NCBI GenBank assembly: GCA_021736975.1
Contig: JAIPET010000008.1
Coordinates: 1 to 55,073 of the forward strand
Length of the DNA stretch: 55,073 nt
Direction: 5' to 3'
Source: Candidatus Woesearchaeota archaeon
GTDB taxonomy: Archaea > Nanobdellota > Nanobdellia > Woesearchaeales > 21-14-0-10-32-9
Positions 17,907 to 26,013 of this stretch are shown here, piece after piece. A program made the translations under genes and the position numbers. The notes under the pieces are model-generated. The model made no database searches, was not told the DNA's origin, and was given only the letters and a program-made list of their open reading frames with translations. Positions within the stretch are counted from its first letter, which is position 1, and each line of letters begins with the position of its first letter.

Positions 17907-18313
17907 TCTGAAATGTTGTAGCTTATTCCTGTGAGTATTATTCCTGTTCTTTGTGTTGCTTTATTCCATATTTTTTTATTTGGCAAAGTGATTATTTTTT
18001 CTGTATGTATGCTTAGTGCGGTGTTGTATTCTAGGGATTTTTCTGATGCGCAGCTTATGTGGTGTGTTATTTCATTTGATTCGTAAATTATTTTTGTTAA
18101 GTCTTCTATTGTTGGGTTTTTATGATGTGTATTGTCCCATTTTGATCGACTTTTGTATTTTTTAAAGAATTCGTCTTGATTTAAGTTAAAAGGTACTTGT
18201 TTTAGTCCTGTTATTTTATCTGTATCTATTTTTATATGGGTTGTTCTTACTGGTGCTCCTTTTTCTTCTAATAGTTTCCAGATATATTTTATTTCTTCAT
18301 TTGTATATGTCAT
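17903..18313 (-). CDS. Hypothetical protein
   Basis: 136 aa, soluble. The N-terminus (NEEIKYIWKLLEEKGAPVRT) is helical. A His-rich centre (THHKNPTIEDL, NEITHHISC) and the final strand GIILTGISYNISD are visible. No family recognised. It lies next to the palindrome-rich 18.3-kb region, so it could belong to an accessory insertion. Confidence 0.6.
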   Translation of the reverse strand: MTYTNEEIKYIWKLLEEKGAPVRTTHIKIDTDKITGLKQVPFNLNQDEFFKKYKSRSKWDNTHHKNPTIEDLTKIIYESNEITHHISCASEKSLEYNTALSIHTEKIITLPNKKIWNKATQRTGIILTGISYNISD

Positions 18314-18319
18314 TTTGTT

Positions 18320-18433
18320 ATTGCGCGTTAGCGCTTGGGGTTTAATGCCCCGACCTTTAGGTCGATATATCGCAATTTGAAAACGTGAATGTTAAATACC
18401 TCGTCCTTCAGGTCGGGGATTAATTCACGTTTT
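18320..18433. mobile_element. Palindrome cluster resembling IS200/IS605 ends
   Basis: First block: ATTGCG (18320-18325) pairs with CGCAAT (18371-18376) around GGGG/CCCC and CGACC-TTTA-GGTCG hairpins. Second block: AAAACGTGAAT (18380-18390) pairs perfectly with ATTCACGTTTT (18423-18433) around CCTCGTCC-TTCA-GGTCGGGG. CCTCGTCCTTCAGGTCGGGG-type hairpins are typical of IS200/IS605 element ends (known of the family). No transposase or TnpB gene is present, so this is a remnant or a passively moved element. Confidence 0.45.
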
Positions 18434-18443
18434 CTTTATTTTT

Positions 18444-19177
18444 TTAATAGGTTCCTTTCCTAAAGTATTCTTCAGGGTTTATATTTTGAGATAGATAGGG
18501 GTTTAATTCTTTTGTTTTTTTTATTGTGTTTTCTTTTATTTCGTTTGCTGCTACTTCAAAATTATTGTTGTTATCTGATTTGTATATGAATGCTTCTATT
18601 GCGCTTAATAAAATAGGTGTAATTAGTGCTCCTGTGTATATTTCAGTCATATTTCCTTGCGCTACGCCTTTTATGATAAATGCTCCGCTTACCGCTAAAG
18701 AACCTAGTAATATTTTTTGCGCTTTTTTGTTAAATATGGTTTTAGAAGCATAATATTGAGCTTTTGTGAAATTGCTATATACTATGCTTTTTCCTATTAG
18801 TTTATATCTGTGGGGTGATATTGCGTCTACTTTTTTTAGTAAGTGTATATTTTCTAAGTCTGTTTTTGTGATTATTTTGCTTTTATTTGCATTATGTATG
18901 TGAAATCCTTTTTGTTCTTTGTAATGTTTATCTAGTTGTAAGATGTTGAAATATGTTTCCGCTGTTTCTTCTAAAAAGTGTTCTACTTGGCTATTTGTAA
19001 TTTTTATGCTGTCTTTAGATTTTTCTATTTTTTTTTTGTGTTTTGAAGTTTTTTTGATATTTCTTGAGTGTTCTTCTCTAAGTCTTCAAGTCCTGTTTCG
19101 AGTATATTTAAGCTGTTTAATTCATAAAGACTTCTAAATATGTCTATTTTAGTTCCTGAATAATTTTCTTCAACCAT
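18444..19177 (-). pseudogene. Hypothetical gene split by a frameshift at a run of ten A
   Basis: The first part begins at ATG 19177 (MVEENYSGTKIDIFRSLYEL) and stops just after 19028-19037, where the coding strand has ten A. One more A would join it to an open frame that continues without any stop or start codon to 18444, giving 244 aa. The second part is helical with one or two C-terminal membrane segments (ILLGSLAVSGAFIIKG, TGALITPILLSAIEAFI). A TATA box lies near 19198-19207. Alternatives are a genuine broken gene, transcriptional slippage at the A run, or a sequencing error. Function unknown. Confidence 0.7.
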
Positions 19178-19213
19178 ATTGGTAGAAGGTCATAATGTAT
19201 TTATATATTTTTA

Positions 19214-19723
19214 CTATTTTTGAGTGGTTTTTTCTTCTTTGCAAGCTAATACATATATTAAATCTGAGAGTCTGTTTATGTATTTGTATAGTTCTGGTCG
19301 TATTTTTTGTTCTCTAAACATTTGTGTCATTGCTATTTCTAGTTCTCTAGTTCTTATTCTTGCTTCGTTTAATCTTGCAGAGGTTTCTTTTGTGAATCTG
19401 ATGAAGAAATCTATTTTTTGATTATACTTATCGATTTGTTCTTCGAGTTTTGTTATGTCTTCTTCATTAACCGGGTTTTTTATTTTTTCTATGCCTTCTC
19501 CGCTGATTTCTCCTGCGCTTTGCCAGAGTTTTTCTTGAATGTTTTGAATTAATAATGTGATTTCCGTGTCTGATAAGACTAGTTTTGCGTAGTCTAGGCT
19601 TGCTTGTAGTGAGTCTATTTTGCCTCCTATAACTATGATTTGGTCGTTTTTTGGTATTTCTTTTCCTGTGTAGGTTCTAGTTGTTCCTTTGTCTCCTATT
19701 TTTGTGTAGACTTTCATAGTCAT
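19214..19723 (-). CDS. PduO-type ATP:cob(I)alamin adenosyltransferase-like protein
   Basis: 169 aa. The family converts cob(I)alamin to adenosylcobalamin. Visible are the N-terminal YTKIGDKGTTRTYTG (6-20), GGKIDSLQASLDYAKL (34-49), and the C-terminal RLNEARIRTRELEIA and YINRLSDLIYVLA, matching the LNEAR...RRAE and LNRLSDLLF motifs that form the ATP site. Length is slightly short but complete. No adenosylcobalamin-dependent enzyme is in the window; a B12-type radical SAM gene lies at 40120. Stands alone with the split gene downstream. Confidence 0.85.
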   Translation of the reverse strand: MTMKVYTKIGDKGTTRTYTGKEIPKNDQIIVIGGKIDSLQASLDYAKLVLSDTEITLLIQNIQEKLWQSAGEISGEGIEKIKNPVNEEDITKLEEQIDKYNQKIDFFIRFTKETSARLNEARIRTRELEIAMTQMFREQKIRPELYKYINRLSDLIYVLACKEEKTTQK

Positions 19724-19873
19724 TGGTTTATTTTGTTTATTTATTAATTGTTTGGATTATGAGATTAAAACTCACAAAATTATATTTACTACTAAAAAAT
19801 GACAATAAAATCGAAATATTTATGTATTTGTTAATTAATGTGTATTTATTTAATAAAAAAAGGTGATGTTTAA

Positions 19874-20794
19874 ATGTCAAAACTCGATAAATTTGGAAAA
19901 AAAGTAGTATCAACAGCATTATTTTTAGCTCCTAGTTTTGTTCTTGGGGGTATGTTTAGGGGGTTAAAGGAAGATTTTTCAGATATGGATTCTAAAGAAT
20001 ATAATCCTCTGGAAAAAAATATTGACAGAAAAACTATTGTTAAAGTTGATGCATCAAATGTGAATGTGGAAAGTCCGCACTTTCATCTTGAAAATTATGA
20101 AAATGAATTGGTAAGTCTTTTAGGTCATATGGATTACCAATCATTACCAGGAAATTCATTTTCTATATATAAATCTCAAGAATTATCTCCTGAACAACTT
20201 AATGAAATTTCTTTTAACTTCACTTCAAGTAGTCAAGTCAAATTTTTATATGCTGCTCAAGCAGTTATGGATGAAGTAATAAGAGTAACAAGTTCTCCAC
20301 GATATGATAAGCATTTAGTAGGTATGTCTAATGACATTATTAATGCAAGTAAAGATTCATTTAGCAGAGAAGTTAAGTTTAAAGATACTACAATAAATCA
20401 TATTGTGGGTTTTGAAGAAAGACACAAAGAGCTTATACAAGACATGAAACAACATATATATTTGGATAATAAAAAACCAAAACAAAAAAAGCTTGAAAGT
20501 TATTTAGGTGGTAAAATTAATGATAAAATTACTGAAGAAAAAGGTGTTTTCATAGAAAGAAGTTCCAGATTTGTAGATGGGTTAGATTTCACACCTTATA
20601 CAAAAAACAAGAATAGGTCTCTGGCCAATGATGTTGGAGCTGTTGTAGAAGCATTAGGAACACAATATGACGGTCTTAGTTTGATTGGAAAAAGTATTGT
20701 GGATAGAACAAAGGGTTTAGCAAAAGAATATGATGATTTAGTTGTTGGAAATAAAGTTAAAATGAGTTACGGACTTAAGAATTCAAAAATTTAA
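19874..20794 (+). CDS. Hypothetical protein with N-terminal hydrophobic segment
   Basis: 306 aa with SD AGGTGAT eight bases before the ATG. Residues 12-28 (VVSTALFLAPSFVLGGM) could be a signal or anchor; the rest is soluble and charged. No recognised domain. Codon use is more A-rich than for typical + strand neighbours, hinting at recent arrival or inversion. It is followed after 19 bases by a frameshifted lipoprotein-like gene, and the two share the motif SKEYN-P, so they may be a pair. Confidence 0.65.
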   Translation: MSKLDKFGKKVVSTALFLAPSFVLGGMFRGLKEDFSDMDSKEYNPLEKNIDRKTIVKVDASNVNVESPHFHLENYENELVSLLGHMDYQSLPGNSFSIYKSQELSPEQLNEISFNFTSSSQVKFLYAAQAVMDEVIRVTSSPRYDKHLVGMSNDIINASKDSFSREVKFKDTTINHIVGFEERHKELIQDMKQHIYLDNKKPKQKKLESYLGGKINDKITEEKGVFIERSSRFVDGLDFTPYTKNKNRSLANDVGAVVEALGTQYDGLSLIGKSIVDRTKGLAKEYDDLVVGNKVKMSYGLKNSKI

Positions 20795-20813
20795 TTCGTG
20801 AGGTATTAAAAAA

Positions 20814-21240
20814 ATGTTAAAAGAAATTGTTGATAAAACTTGGAATTTTACAAAGAGACATTACAAAAAGGCAGTTTTGCCTTTGGTTTTTGTTGCATGC
20901 AGTAAATCAAGAGGGCCTGTTTATATGGCTAAAGAGGATCCTGTAACTGTAAATTCAAAGGAATATAATAACCCTTTACAAATATGGGATATAGATTGAT
21001 GGTGCTAAAGATATTGTTTCATATAATGCTAAAGGAACTGGTTCTTTTAGAGGGAAACAATATGTTATTAATTATGATTCTTCACAAATAGGAAATAATA
21101 CTTTGAATTGGGTAGGTGCTAATTTTGAACTTGTTGGCGGCGTAAAGCAGATTGATGAAAAGAAACAACAATTTCTTATTAGGGCTGCTCAAGCTCAGAA
21201 AAATGTAGAATATAATATGAGTAAATTTTTTGAAGAATAA
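20814..21240 (+). pseudogene. Frameshifted lipoprotein-like gene
   Basis: Begins MLKEIVDKTWNF; residues 18-28 (KAVLPLVFVAC) resemble a short signal with a lipobox Cys. The frame stops at 20999, but reading on after a +1 shift near 20997 gives DGAKDIVSYNAKGTGSFRGK and on to a TAA at 21240, for 141 aa overall. There is no homopolymer at the break. The reading frame, codon use and neighbour spacing indicate one gene recently broken, or a base error in the sequence. Confidence 0.65.
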
Positions 21241-21421
21241 TTTTTTATTGAATTTTTTTTCTTTTAAATTGTTGTTATTTATGGTTTTGCAATGTTTGTT
21301 TTAGGTATTTATATGCTAACCATTTTAAGTTTTCTTCAATTTCTTGTTTTTTTAAGTTCCTTCTTAAGCTTAGTTTTTAGAAAAAATAATTTGTAATAAG
21401 AAAAAATAAATTTTAGAAAAG

Positions 21422-21625
21422 TTATTTCTTTTCCATGTATCCGCATTTACCGCAGCTTGCTCTGTCTTTATGTGCTGCTAGGAATATTCCTGGTCCGCAT
21501 TTTGGGCACGATAGGTTTTTTGCTTTTCCATTTTCATATAATGTGTGGATTGGTTTTCCTGATTTTTTCTTTTTTGGTGCTGCACCGCCTTTTGGTGCTG
21601 GTTTACCGCCTTTTTTTGCTGCCAT
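21422..21625 (-). CDS. rps27ae: Ribosomal protein eS31 (S27ae)
   Basis: 67 aa small-subunit protein. C4 zinc ribbon CPKC at 40-43 and CGKC at 58-61, preceded by a lysine/glycine-rich N-terminal tail longer than in many archaea. SD GGTGA precedes the ATG, which overlaps the eS24 stop by one base. It is the last gene of the transcription/translation operon 23201-21422. Confidence 0.93.
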   Translation of the reverse strand: MAAKKGGKPAPKGGAAPKKKKSGKPIHTLYENGKAKNLSCPKCGPGIFLAAHKDRASCGKCGYMEKK

Positions 21626-21999
21626 TATTGTTCACCTTCCATTTTATCTGTATTTGTTTCGGATTGTTGTTTAGTTTCGTCGGATTTGCTTTCTTCTTCT
21701 GTTGGTTCTTCAGTTTTCTCTACTTTTTTTAGTGTATTTTTTTCTAATACTTTTGGAAATTCTATTGCTTTTAGTGCATCTTCATTATCGTAAATATATG
21801 CTGTTACTTCCGCTGTTTTTTCTCCGTAATTAGGATTTATTTTTTTTACAACTACTAATTCTGATTTTGCTTTTTGTTTTGTTGATATGCTTTGGATTAG
21901 TTGTTGTCTGCTTGGTGTTGTTACATCGTATGCAAGTGTGCATATAATTTCTTTTCTTGGTAATGCTGATTTTGTTTCATTTATTATTTTTAATTCCAT
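21625..21999 (-). CDS. rps24e: Ribosomal protein eS24
   Basis: 124 aa from the ATG at 21999 ([11 protein letters not shown]); a GTG three codons earlier overlaps the upstream stop. The family core is complete: N-terminal strand, [20 protein letters not shown], then [17 protein letters not shown]. The last 30 residues are an acidic Glu/Thr/Ser-rich extension ([16 protein letters not shown]) that is not part of the fold. Sits between Spt4 and eS31 genes, the usual archaeal order. Confidence 0.93.
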   Translation of the reverse strand: MELKIINETKSALPRKEIICTLAYDVTTPSRQQLIQSISTKQKAKSELVVVKKINPNYGEKTAEVTAYIYDNEDALKAIEFPKVLEKNTLKKVEKTEEPTEEESKSDETKQQSETNTDKMEGEQ

Positions 22000-22007
22000 T
22001 TTTATCA

Positions 22008-22202
22008 CTATCTTACTTTTATTGCGTATTCTCCTTTTTCTTCAAGTCCCATAATTTGTGCTATGTCGCTTTTATCAGGATCAACTACATATATTCTTCC
22101 TTGCCAATTTGTTGTTGTGCCTGATGGCGCTTTATGGTTTTTGAAATTTTGATCGTCCATGAACTTTTTGGTTTTTTTACATACTTCTCTTTTTACTGCC
22201 AT
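22008..22202 (-). CDS. spt4: Transcription elongation factor Spt4 (RpoE2) lacking its zinc ribbon
   Basis: 64 aa. The C-terminal half is clear Spt4: NWQGRIYVVDPDKSDIAQIM, then KGEYAIKVR. Archaeal Spt4 normally has four zinc-binding Cys in the N-terminal half; here only Cys8 remains and the region is KTKKFMDDQNFKNHKAPSG. It partners Spt5 at RNA polymerase in the family. SD GGTGA precedes the ATG. Position directly after Rpo7 supports the call. Confidence 0.88.
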   Translation of the reverse strand: MAVKREVCKKTKKFMDDQNFKNHKAPSGTTTNWQGRIYVVDPDKSDIAQIMGLEEKGEYAIKVR

Positions 22203-22222
22203 TTTTTCACCTTATGATTGTT

Positions 22223-22780
22223 TTATTTTTTTTTACTTTTTGGCTTTTCTAAATCGTCTTGTATCCATTCTTCTTTTCCTAGACCTTCTTGTCTCATTGT
22301 TAGTCCTATTTTTGGATTTGATAAGTCTTTGTATGATATGGATATTATTCTTGCTCTGCAGTTATCATTTACTTTTAGAGTTTTCTTTGATTCTTTTCCT
22401 AATAGTGCTTTGTCTTTACTAAATGAAACGTAGTCGTTCATTGTTTGACTTATATGTATCATTCCTTCGCTTGGTCCCATTGTTAAGAATGCTCCAAAGT
22501 CTGCTATGTCTCTTATAGTTCCTGGTACTACTTCTTGCATTTCTGGAATGAAGCTTATTATTTCAAATTCTGTTTCGTAGTAAGTTGCTCCGTCTCCGGG
22601 GATAATTACTCCATCTTTTATTTCTCCTATTGTTGATACGTCTATTACGCTGCCTAAATCTTGAGATATGTGTCCTTCGTATTTGTCTTTTATTTGTTGT
22701 ATCATTGCGGTTTCTAATTCTTCATCGAATTTATCAGGTGGTATTCTGATATAGTCTTTAACTTTTAGTTTGTAAAACAT
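22223..22780 (-). CDS. rpo7: RNA polymerase subunit Rpo7 (RpoE1)
   Basis: 185 aa, homologue of eukaryotic Rpb7, forming the stalk with Rpo4. N-terminal RNP-like half (MFYKLKVKDYIRIPP) and C-terminal S1/OB domain from about 80 (PGTIRDIADFGAFLTMGPSEGMIHISQ). The Lys-rich tail is short. SD GAGGTGA five bases upstream. Four bases separate it from the PIN gene upstream, so it is co-transcribed. Confidence 0.95.
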   Translation of the reverse strand: MFYKLKVKDYIRIPPDKFDEELETAMIQQIKDKYEGHISQDLGSVIDVSTIGEIKDGVIIPGDGATYYETEFEIISFIPEMQEVVPGTIRDIADFGAFLTMGPSEGMIHISQTMNDYVSFSKDKALLGKESKKTLKVNDNCRARIISISYKDLSNPKIGLTMRQEGLGKEEWIQDDLEKPKSKKK

Positions 22781-22784
22781 TTCT

Positions 22785-23201
22785 TCACCTCATCTCCAGG
22801 TATTTTTTTTGACGTAAGATTATTACTCTTGCAGATTTTCTTATGATTCTATCTTGCAATTCTTTGTCTTGAGTCGCTATTATTGTCTTTTCTGGTTGTT
22901 TTTTAGCTATTTCAACGAGTATCTCGTCTACATATTTATCTTTGGAACCAGAGAGTGTTTTTAAGTTTTTTTGTTTTGCAAGTAGGAATCCTAGTTTTGC
23001 GTTAAATCCTTCTTTTCTTTGTCCGTGTTTGTTTATTATTGTTTCAAGTTCTTTTATTGATTCTTTTAAGACGCATATTTCATATGGTTCTATCATTAAT
23101 CTATCTATTTCGCTAAATATGTCTATTCCTAGTTCGCCTGGGATTATTAGGAAATTTGTATCAAGTATTACTTGTGTTTTTTTTCTAATTAAATTTAACA
23201 T
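22785..23201 (-). CDS. PIN-domain ribonuclease, Fcf1/Utp24-like
   Basis: 138 aa. A PIN nuclease fold with acidic residues VILDTNFL (Asp14), Glu51 in KESIKELE, Asp in KDKYVDEIL and TQDKEL near 107. The location next to rpo7/spt4/eS24/eS31 is conserved in archaea and associates it with rRNA maturation (known of the cluster). TATA CTTTAAAAA lies about 25 bases before the ATG, so it is a leaderless operon head. Confidence 0.85.
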   Translation of the reverse strand: MLNLIRKKTQVILDTNFLIIPGELGIDIFSEIDRLMIEPYEICVLKESIKELETIINKHGQRKEGFNAKLGFLLAKQKNLKTLSGSKDKYVDEILVEIAKKQPEKTIIATQDKELQDRIIRKSARVIILRQKKYLEMR

Positions 23202-23318
23202 GTTTATAAGTAACTAACAACGATTTTTAAAGGTGTTTATTATTTATGTTCTATATTGTAAATAATTATTATTTTTAAAAAGTAATGTTTTTATTATTTT
23301 TTATAATTCTATTTCATT

Positions 23319-23705
23319 GTGTATGTAAAAAAGAAAAAAATAGATAAAGATTTTATTCAGCCAGTTTTTTTTAGTTATGAAAGGACAGGTATTGAAATTT
23401 TTACGTTTTTGAATTATTTTTCAAAAATCCATACGGAACATAAAATGTCAAGTGTCAAAAAATTTTATTCTTTGCCTAGTTTATATAAAATTGGTTTAAG
23501 GGGTAGAAAAGAAAAGAATTTTATTATTACTTCTGGAATTGATTTAACTAATGAATTTATTGATTTTAATGAAGATTCTAAATACAAGGTTGTAGGTTTG
23601 AAATATTGTGATTGGCAATATAGTTTTAAGCCGTTAAATTTAGATAAAATAAAGCTATATGATGATATTACTTTAATCAAATCTGTTCTTGAAGAAAAGT
23701 TATGA
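23319..23705 (+). CDS. Small hypothetical protein ending in a duplicated 3' segment
   Basis: 128 aa from a GTG start (no ATG fits), basic N-terminus and a mixed strand/helix body (KFYSLPSLYKIGLRGRKEKN). Its last codons and downstream DNA are part of a 75-base block repeated at 24620-24694. No family recognised. Start is uncertain. Confidence 0.5.
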   Translation: MYVKKKKIDKDFIQPVFFSYERTGIEIFTFLNYFSKIHTEHKMSSVKKFYSLPSLYKIGLRGRKEKNFIITSGIDLTNEFIDFNEDSKYKVVGLKYCDWQYSFKPLNLDKIKLYDDITLIKSVLEEKL

Positions 23706-23718
23706 TTTGTTTATTTTA
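23644..23718 (+). repeat. 75-base direct repeat, copy 1
   Basis: Covers the last 20 codons of the upstream gene and 13 bases beyond. Matches 24620-24694 at 74 of 75 positions by eye (G/A difference in the CTGTTC/CTATTC stretch). Confidence 0.9.
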
Positions 23719-23799
23719 AAATTATTAATCTGACTGACAACTATCTTTTAATCACTGTAAAATGACAAAATATTTAAATAATGTGAGTTTTTTTATTTT

Positions 23800-24588
23800 A
23801 TGAAGTATGGTAAATTAGTGGATGTTTTATTGCTGGTGTCATTAACGGCGGGTTCTATGGGTATAGTTGGCTGTATGTCTAAAGAAGAAATGTTGGCTAG
23901 AGAAAAAGAAAGAAAAGAAAAAATAGAGAGGATTATTCAGAATATTTATGATTCGAGTGAGGGTGTTGCAAAATATTCTCAACCTGTTATTCAATTAAAA
24001 GCTAAAAAATCAAGATTATCATTAGATATTTTTGAACATATAGGTGATGAAGCGAAAGCTGAAAAATTTTATATTCCTGTTTCAGAAGAATTTTATAAAA
24101 AAACAGAGATTGGGGATGTTTTTGACACTAAAGATAATATTGCGGGATTTCTTTTTGAAGGAGAGATATCTAAATATACGATTTCTGTATCTGATAAAAA
24201 ATTAAATGATCTTTATATTTCAATTACAGGTGAAAATTCTTGGGAAGAAATATCAGAATCGCAATTCGATGAAATTCTTAAAAAAGATAATTTTGCTAAA
24301 AAATTTAAGAAACAAGGAAATCTTTATGTTGCTGATGAGACTCTTAAAGATTTTTTTTCAGGTACTTGTAATATTGAAATAGAATCTTATAAATCGAATT
24401 TAACTTTTGATATATTTAAGCATCTAGCAAATGCTTCAAATCATATGGATTATGTGGTTGAAGTGCCTTCTTTTATATGTGATAAATTAAATGTAGGGGA
24501 TACTATAGACAAATCTTTTGTTGGTGGAAGTTTATTCTTTTCAAAGAGTTTATCTGTTGTTTATTTAAAAGTAAAAAATAAATTTTAA
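23800..24588 (+). CDS. Predicted lipoprotein, unknown function
   Basis: 262 aa. Signal peptide of about 24 residues ending in lipobox GIVGC (Cys25), then a charged helix (EEMLAREKERKEKIERIIQ) and two similar halves: RLSLDIFEHIGDEAKAEKFYIPV near 68 and NLTFDIFKHLANASNHMDYVVEV near 203. The halves look like an internal duplication. TATA ATATTTAAATAAT precedes the ATG by about 25 bases. The gene is bracketed by the two copies of a 75-base direct repeat, so it may have been inserted or duplicated as a unit. Confidence 0.7.
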   Translation: MKYGKLVDVLLLVSLTAGSMGIVGCMSKEEMLAREKERKEKIERIIQNIYDSSEGVAKYSQPVIQLKAKKSRLSLDIFEHIGDEAKAEKFYIPVSEEFYKKTEIGDVFDTKDNIAGFLFEGEISKYTISVSDKKLNDLYISITGENSWEEISESQFDEILKKDNFAKKFKKQGNLYVADETLKDFFSGTCNIEIESYKSNLTFDIFKHLANASNHMDYVVEVPSFICDKLNVGDTIDKSFVGGSLFFSKSLSVVYLKVKNKF

Positions 24589-24619
24589 ATACTTTTTTTA
24601 TTAAATGTATTTTTGAGAT

Positions 24620-24694
24620 ATAAAATAAAGCTATATGATGATATTACTTTAATCAAATCTATTCTTGAAGAAAAGTTATGATTTGTTTATTTTA
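24620..24694 (+). repeat. 75-base direct repeat, copy 2 (gene 3' remnant)
   Basis: Near-identical to 23644-23718, but without the upstream coding part, so it is the tail of a lost paralogue of the gene at 23319. It runs into the 3' end of the convergent gene 24687-25220. Confidence 0.9.
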
Positions 24695-25220
24695 TTTGTT
24701 TTGCATCTAAAAAGTTATTTATCTTAAAAATTCCTAAATAGTCATTTTCTGAAATTTTTAAAGCATAATCTGTATCTTCTTTTAATTTTGAAAGATTTAT
24801 GTTTCCCCAAAATTTACCTTCAAAAAGCTGTGGTTGATCGTAAACAGTTATTTTTTGACCATTTTCTGTTGTGAAATTTCCTGTGTATACGTCTCCAACT
24901 CTTCCGGTTTTATAATTTTTAATTTCAGTTAATTTTGCGTTTATTGTTTTGATATTTCTATTTTGTAATAATTCTAATCCTGTTTGTATGGGTATGCTTA
25001 TTGCGGTTGCGGCAATTGTAAGGGCAGCATATCCTGTTAATAGTGCCCCTGTAAAAAAGACTGATGGTTTAAAGATAAAATCTATGGTTGTGTCTTCTAT
25101 TCTTTCTCCTATTTGTTTAGTTGTATTTAATATTTTATTTGCTTTTTGCGCTCCTTCTTTTGGATCATATGCTTCGTAATAATCTACGAAATATTGTTTT
25201 AATTCGTTTTTTAGCTTCAT
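24687..25220 (-). CDS. Hypothetical membrane-associated protein
   Basis: 177 aa. Amphipathic N-terminus, then one long hydrophobic segment (VFFTGALLTGYAALTIAATAI, about 54-74) and a soluble C-terminal domain with strand-rich RVGDVYTGNFTTENG and YALKISENDYLGIFKI. The stop lies inside the second copy of the 75-base repeat, so the C-terminus may have been altered by that insertion. Divergent from the nucleotidyltransferase-like pair. Function unknown. Confidence 0.62.
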   Translation of the reverse strand: MKLKNELKQYFVDYYEAYDPKEGAQKANKILNTTKQIGERIEDTTIDFIFKPSVFFTGALLTGYAALTIAATAISIPIQTGLELLQNRNIKTINAKLTEIKNYKTGRVGDVYTGNFTTENGQKITVYDQPQLFEGKFWGNINLSKLKEDTDYALKISENDYLGIFKINNFLDAKQIK

Positions 25221-25265
25221 TTTAATGTAGATTGCACATTCATATTTAAATATTTTTACTCAATA

Positions 25266-25278
25266 ACTATTTAATAGT
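25266..25278. promoter_or_regulatory. Palindrome between divergent genes
   Basis: ACTATT-T-AATAGT, perfect six-base arms, lies midway between the gene ending its promoter at 25220 and the TATA-like AAAATTTATAT (about 25282) before 25316. Could be an operator or simply a symmetric TATA region. Confidence 0.35.
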
Positions 25279-25315
25279 AGTAAAATTTATATGTTGGTTT
25301 GTTTTTTTATATTTT

Positions 25316-26008
25316 ATGAGTAAAATAAAATTGGGAGAACAATTCCTTGAAATTTTTAATGATTTTTTTCAAAAAGAAGCAGATAAATCAAAATATGGCG
25401 CTGTATTTAAATTTGGCAGTCTTGATTATAAACGAGACATCATTGCTGATGTGGATGTTTATTTTAGTCCGAATAAAAAAGTTCATCCAGTTGATTTTTA
25501 TAAAGAACATCACAGATTTATGTCTGAATTAAAGCAAAATCTTGTGAATGATTATGGTTCTGATTTAATCCCGTTTCCAACAGTTGTTTATAAGCCTGAA
25601 GTTGTAACTCTTAGCAATAGGGTTTTAGATGATGTTTTATTTCATAACTTGGTATTTATGAATGTTTCAGATATTTTTAATAAATCAAAAGTTATAACAA
25701 ATAAAGTTTTGCAAAGTGAACAAATAAATATTCTTAATGGGGATATAAATGATGTTTCTAATTTTACTAATCTTGATTTTTTATTTAATTTTTATCAATT
25801 TGTTGCAAAAGATACGACTCTTTCTAATTACGATAAAGAATTGAATTCTTTAAAAGTTATTGATCAAGTTAATTATGTTAAAAAAAATCTTGCAAATGAA
25901 AAATCAATAAGTATTCAAATGTTATCAAATGAAGATGCAACTAAATTGATGTTTGAAGGATTAGATATAATTAAAGATTATTATTCGTTTGATAAATTAG
26001 TTGCGTGA
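25316..26008 (+). CDS. Nucleotidyltransferase-fold protein, paralogue 1
   Basis: 230 aa. FKFGSLDYKRDIIADVDVYF (32-51) matches the pol-beta-type nucleotidyltransferase motif G-S-x9-D-x-D (Gly34-Ser35, Asp45, Asp47). The rest is helical with conserved patches shared with the next gene: DLIPFPTVVYKPEV, LFHNLVFMNVSDIF and DTTLSNYDKE. Its end overlaps the GTG of the next gene, but the ATG at 26014 is more likely the start there. Family and substrate unknown; MNT-like antitoxins and tRNA-modifying enzymes share this motif. Confidence 0.72.
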   Translation: MSKIKLGEQFLEIFNDFFQKEADKSKYGAVFKFGSLDYKRDIIADVDVYFSPNKKVHPVDFYKEHHRFMSELKQNLVNDYGSDLIPFPTVVYKPEVVTLSNRVLDDVLFHNLVFMNVSDIFNKSKVITNKVLQSEQINILNGDINDVSNFTNLDFLFNFYQFVAKDTTLSNYDKELNSLKVIDQVNYVKKNLANEKSISIQMLSNEDATKLMFEGLDIIKDYYSFDKLVA

Positions 26009-26013
26009 ATAAA

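Noticed and set aside
21241-21421. About 33 open codons on the - strand ending near 21277
   Set aside because: No start codon, no family; at most a gene remnant. The rest of the gap is T-rich without clear structure.
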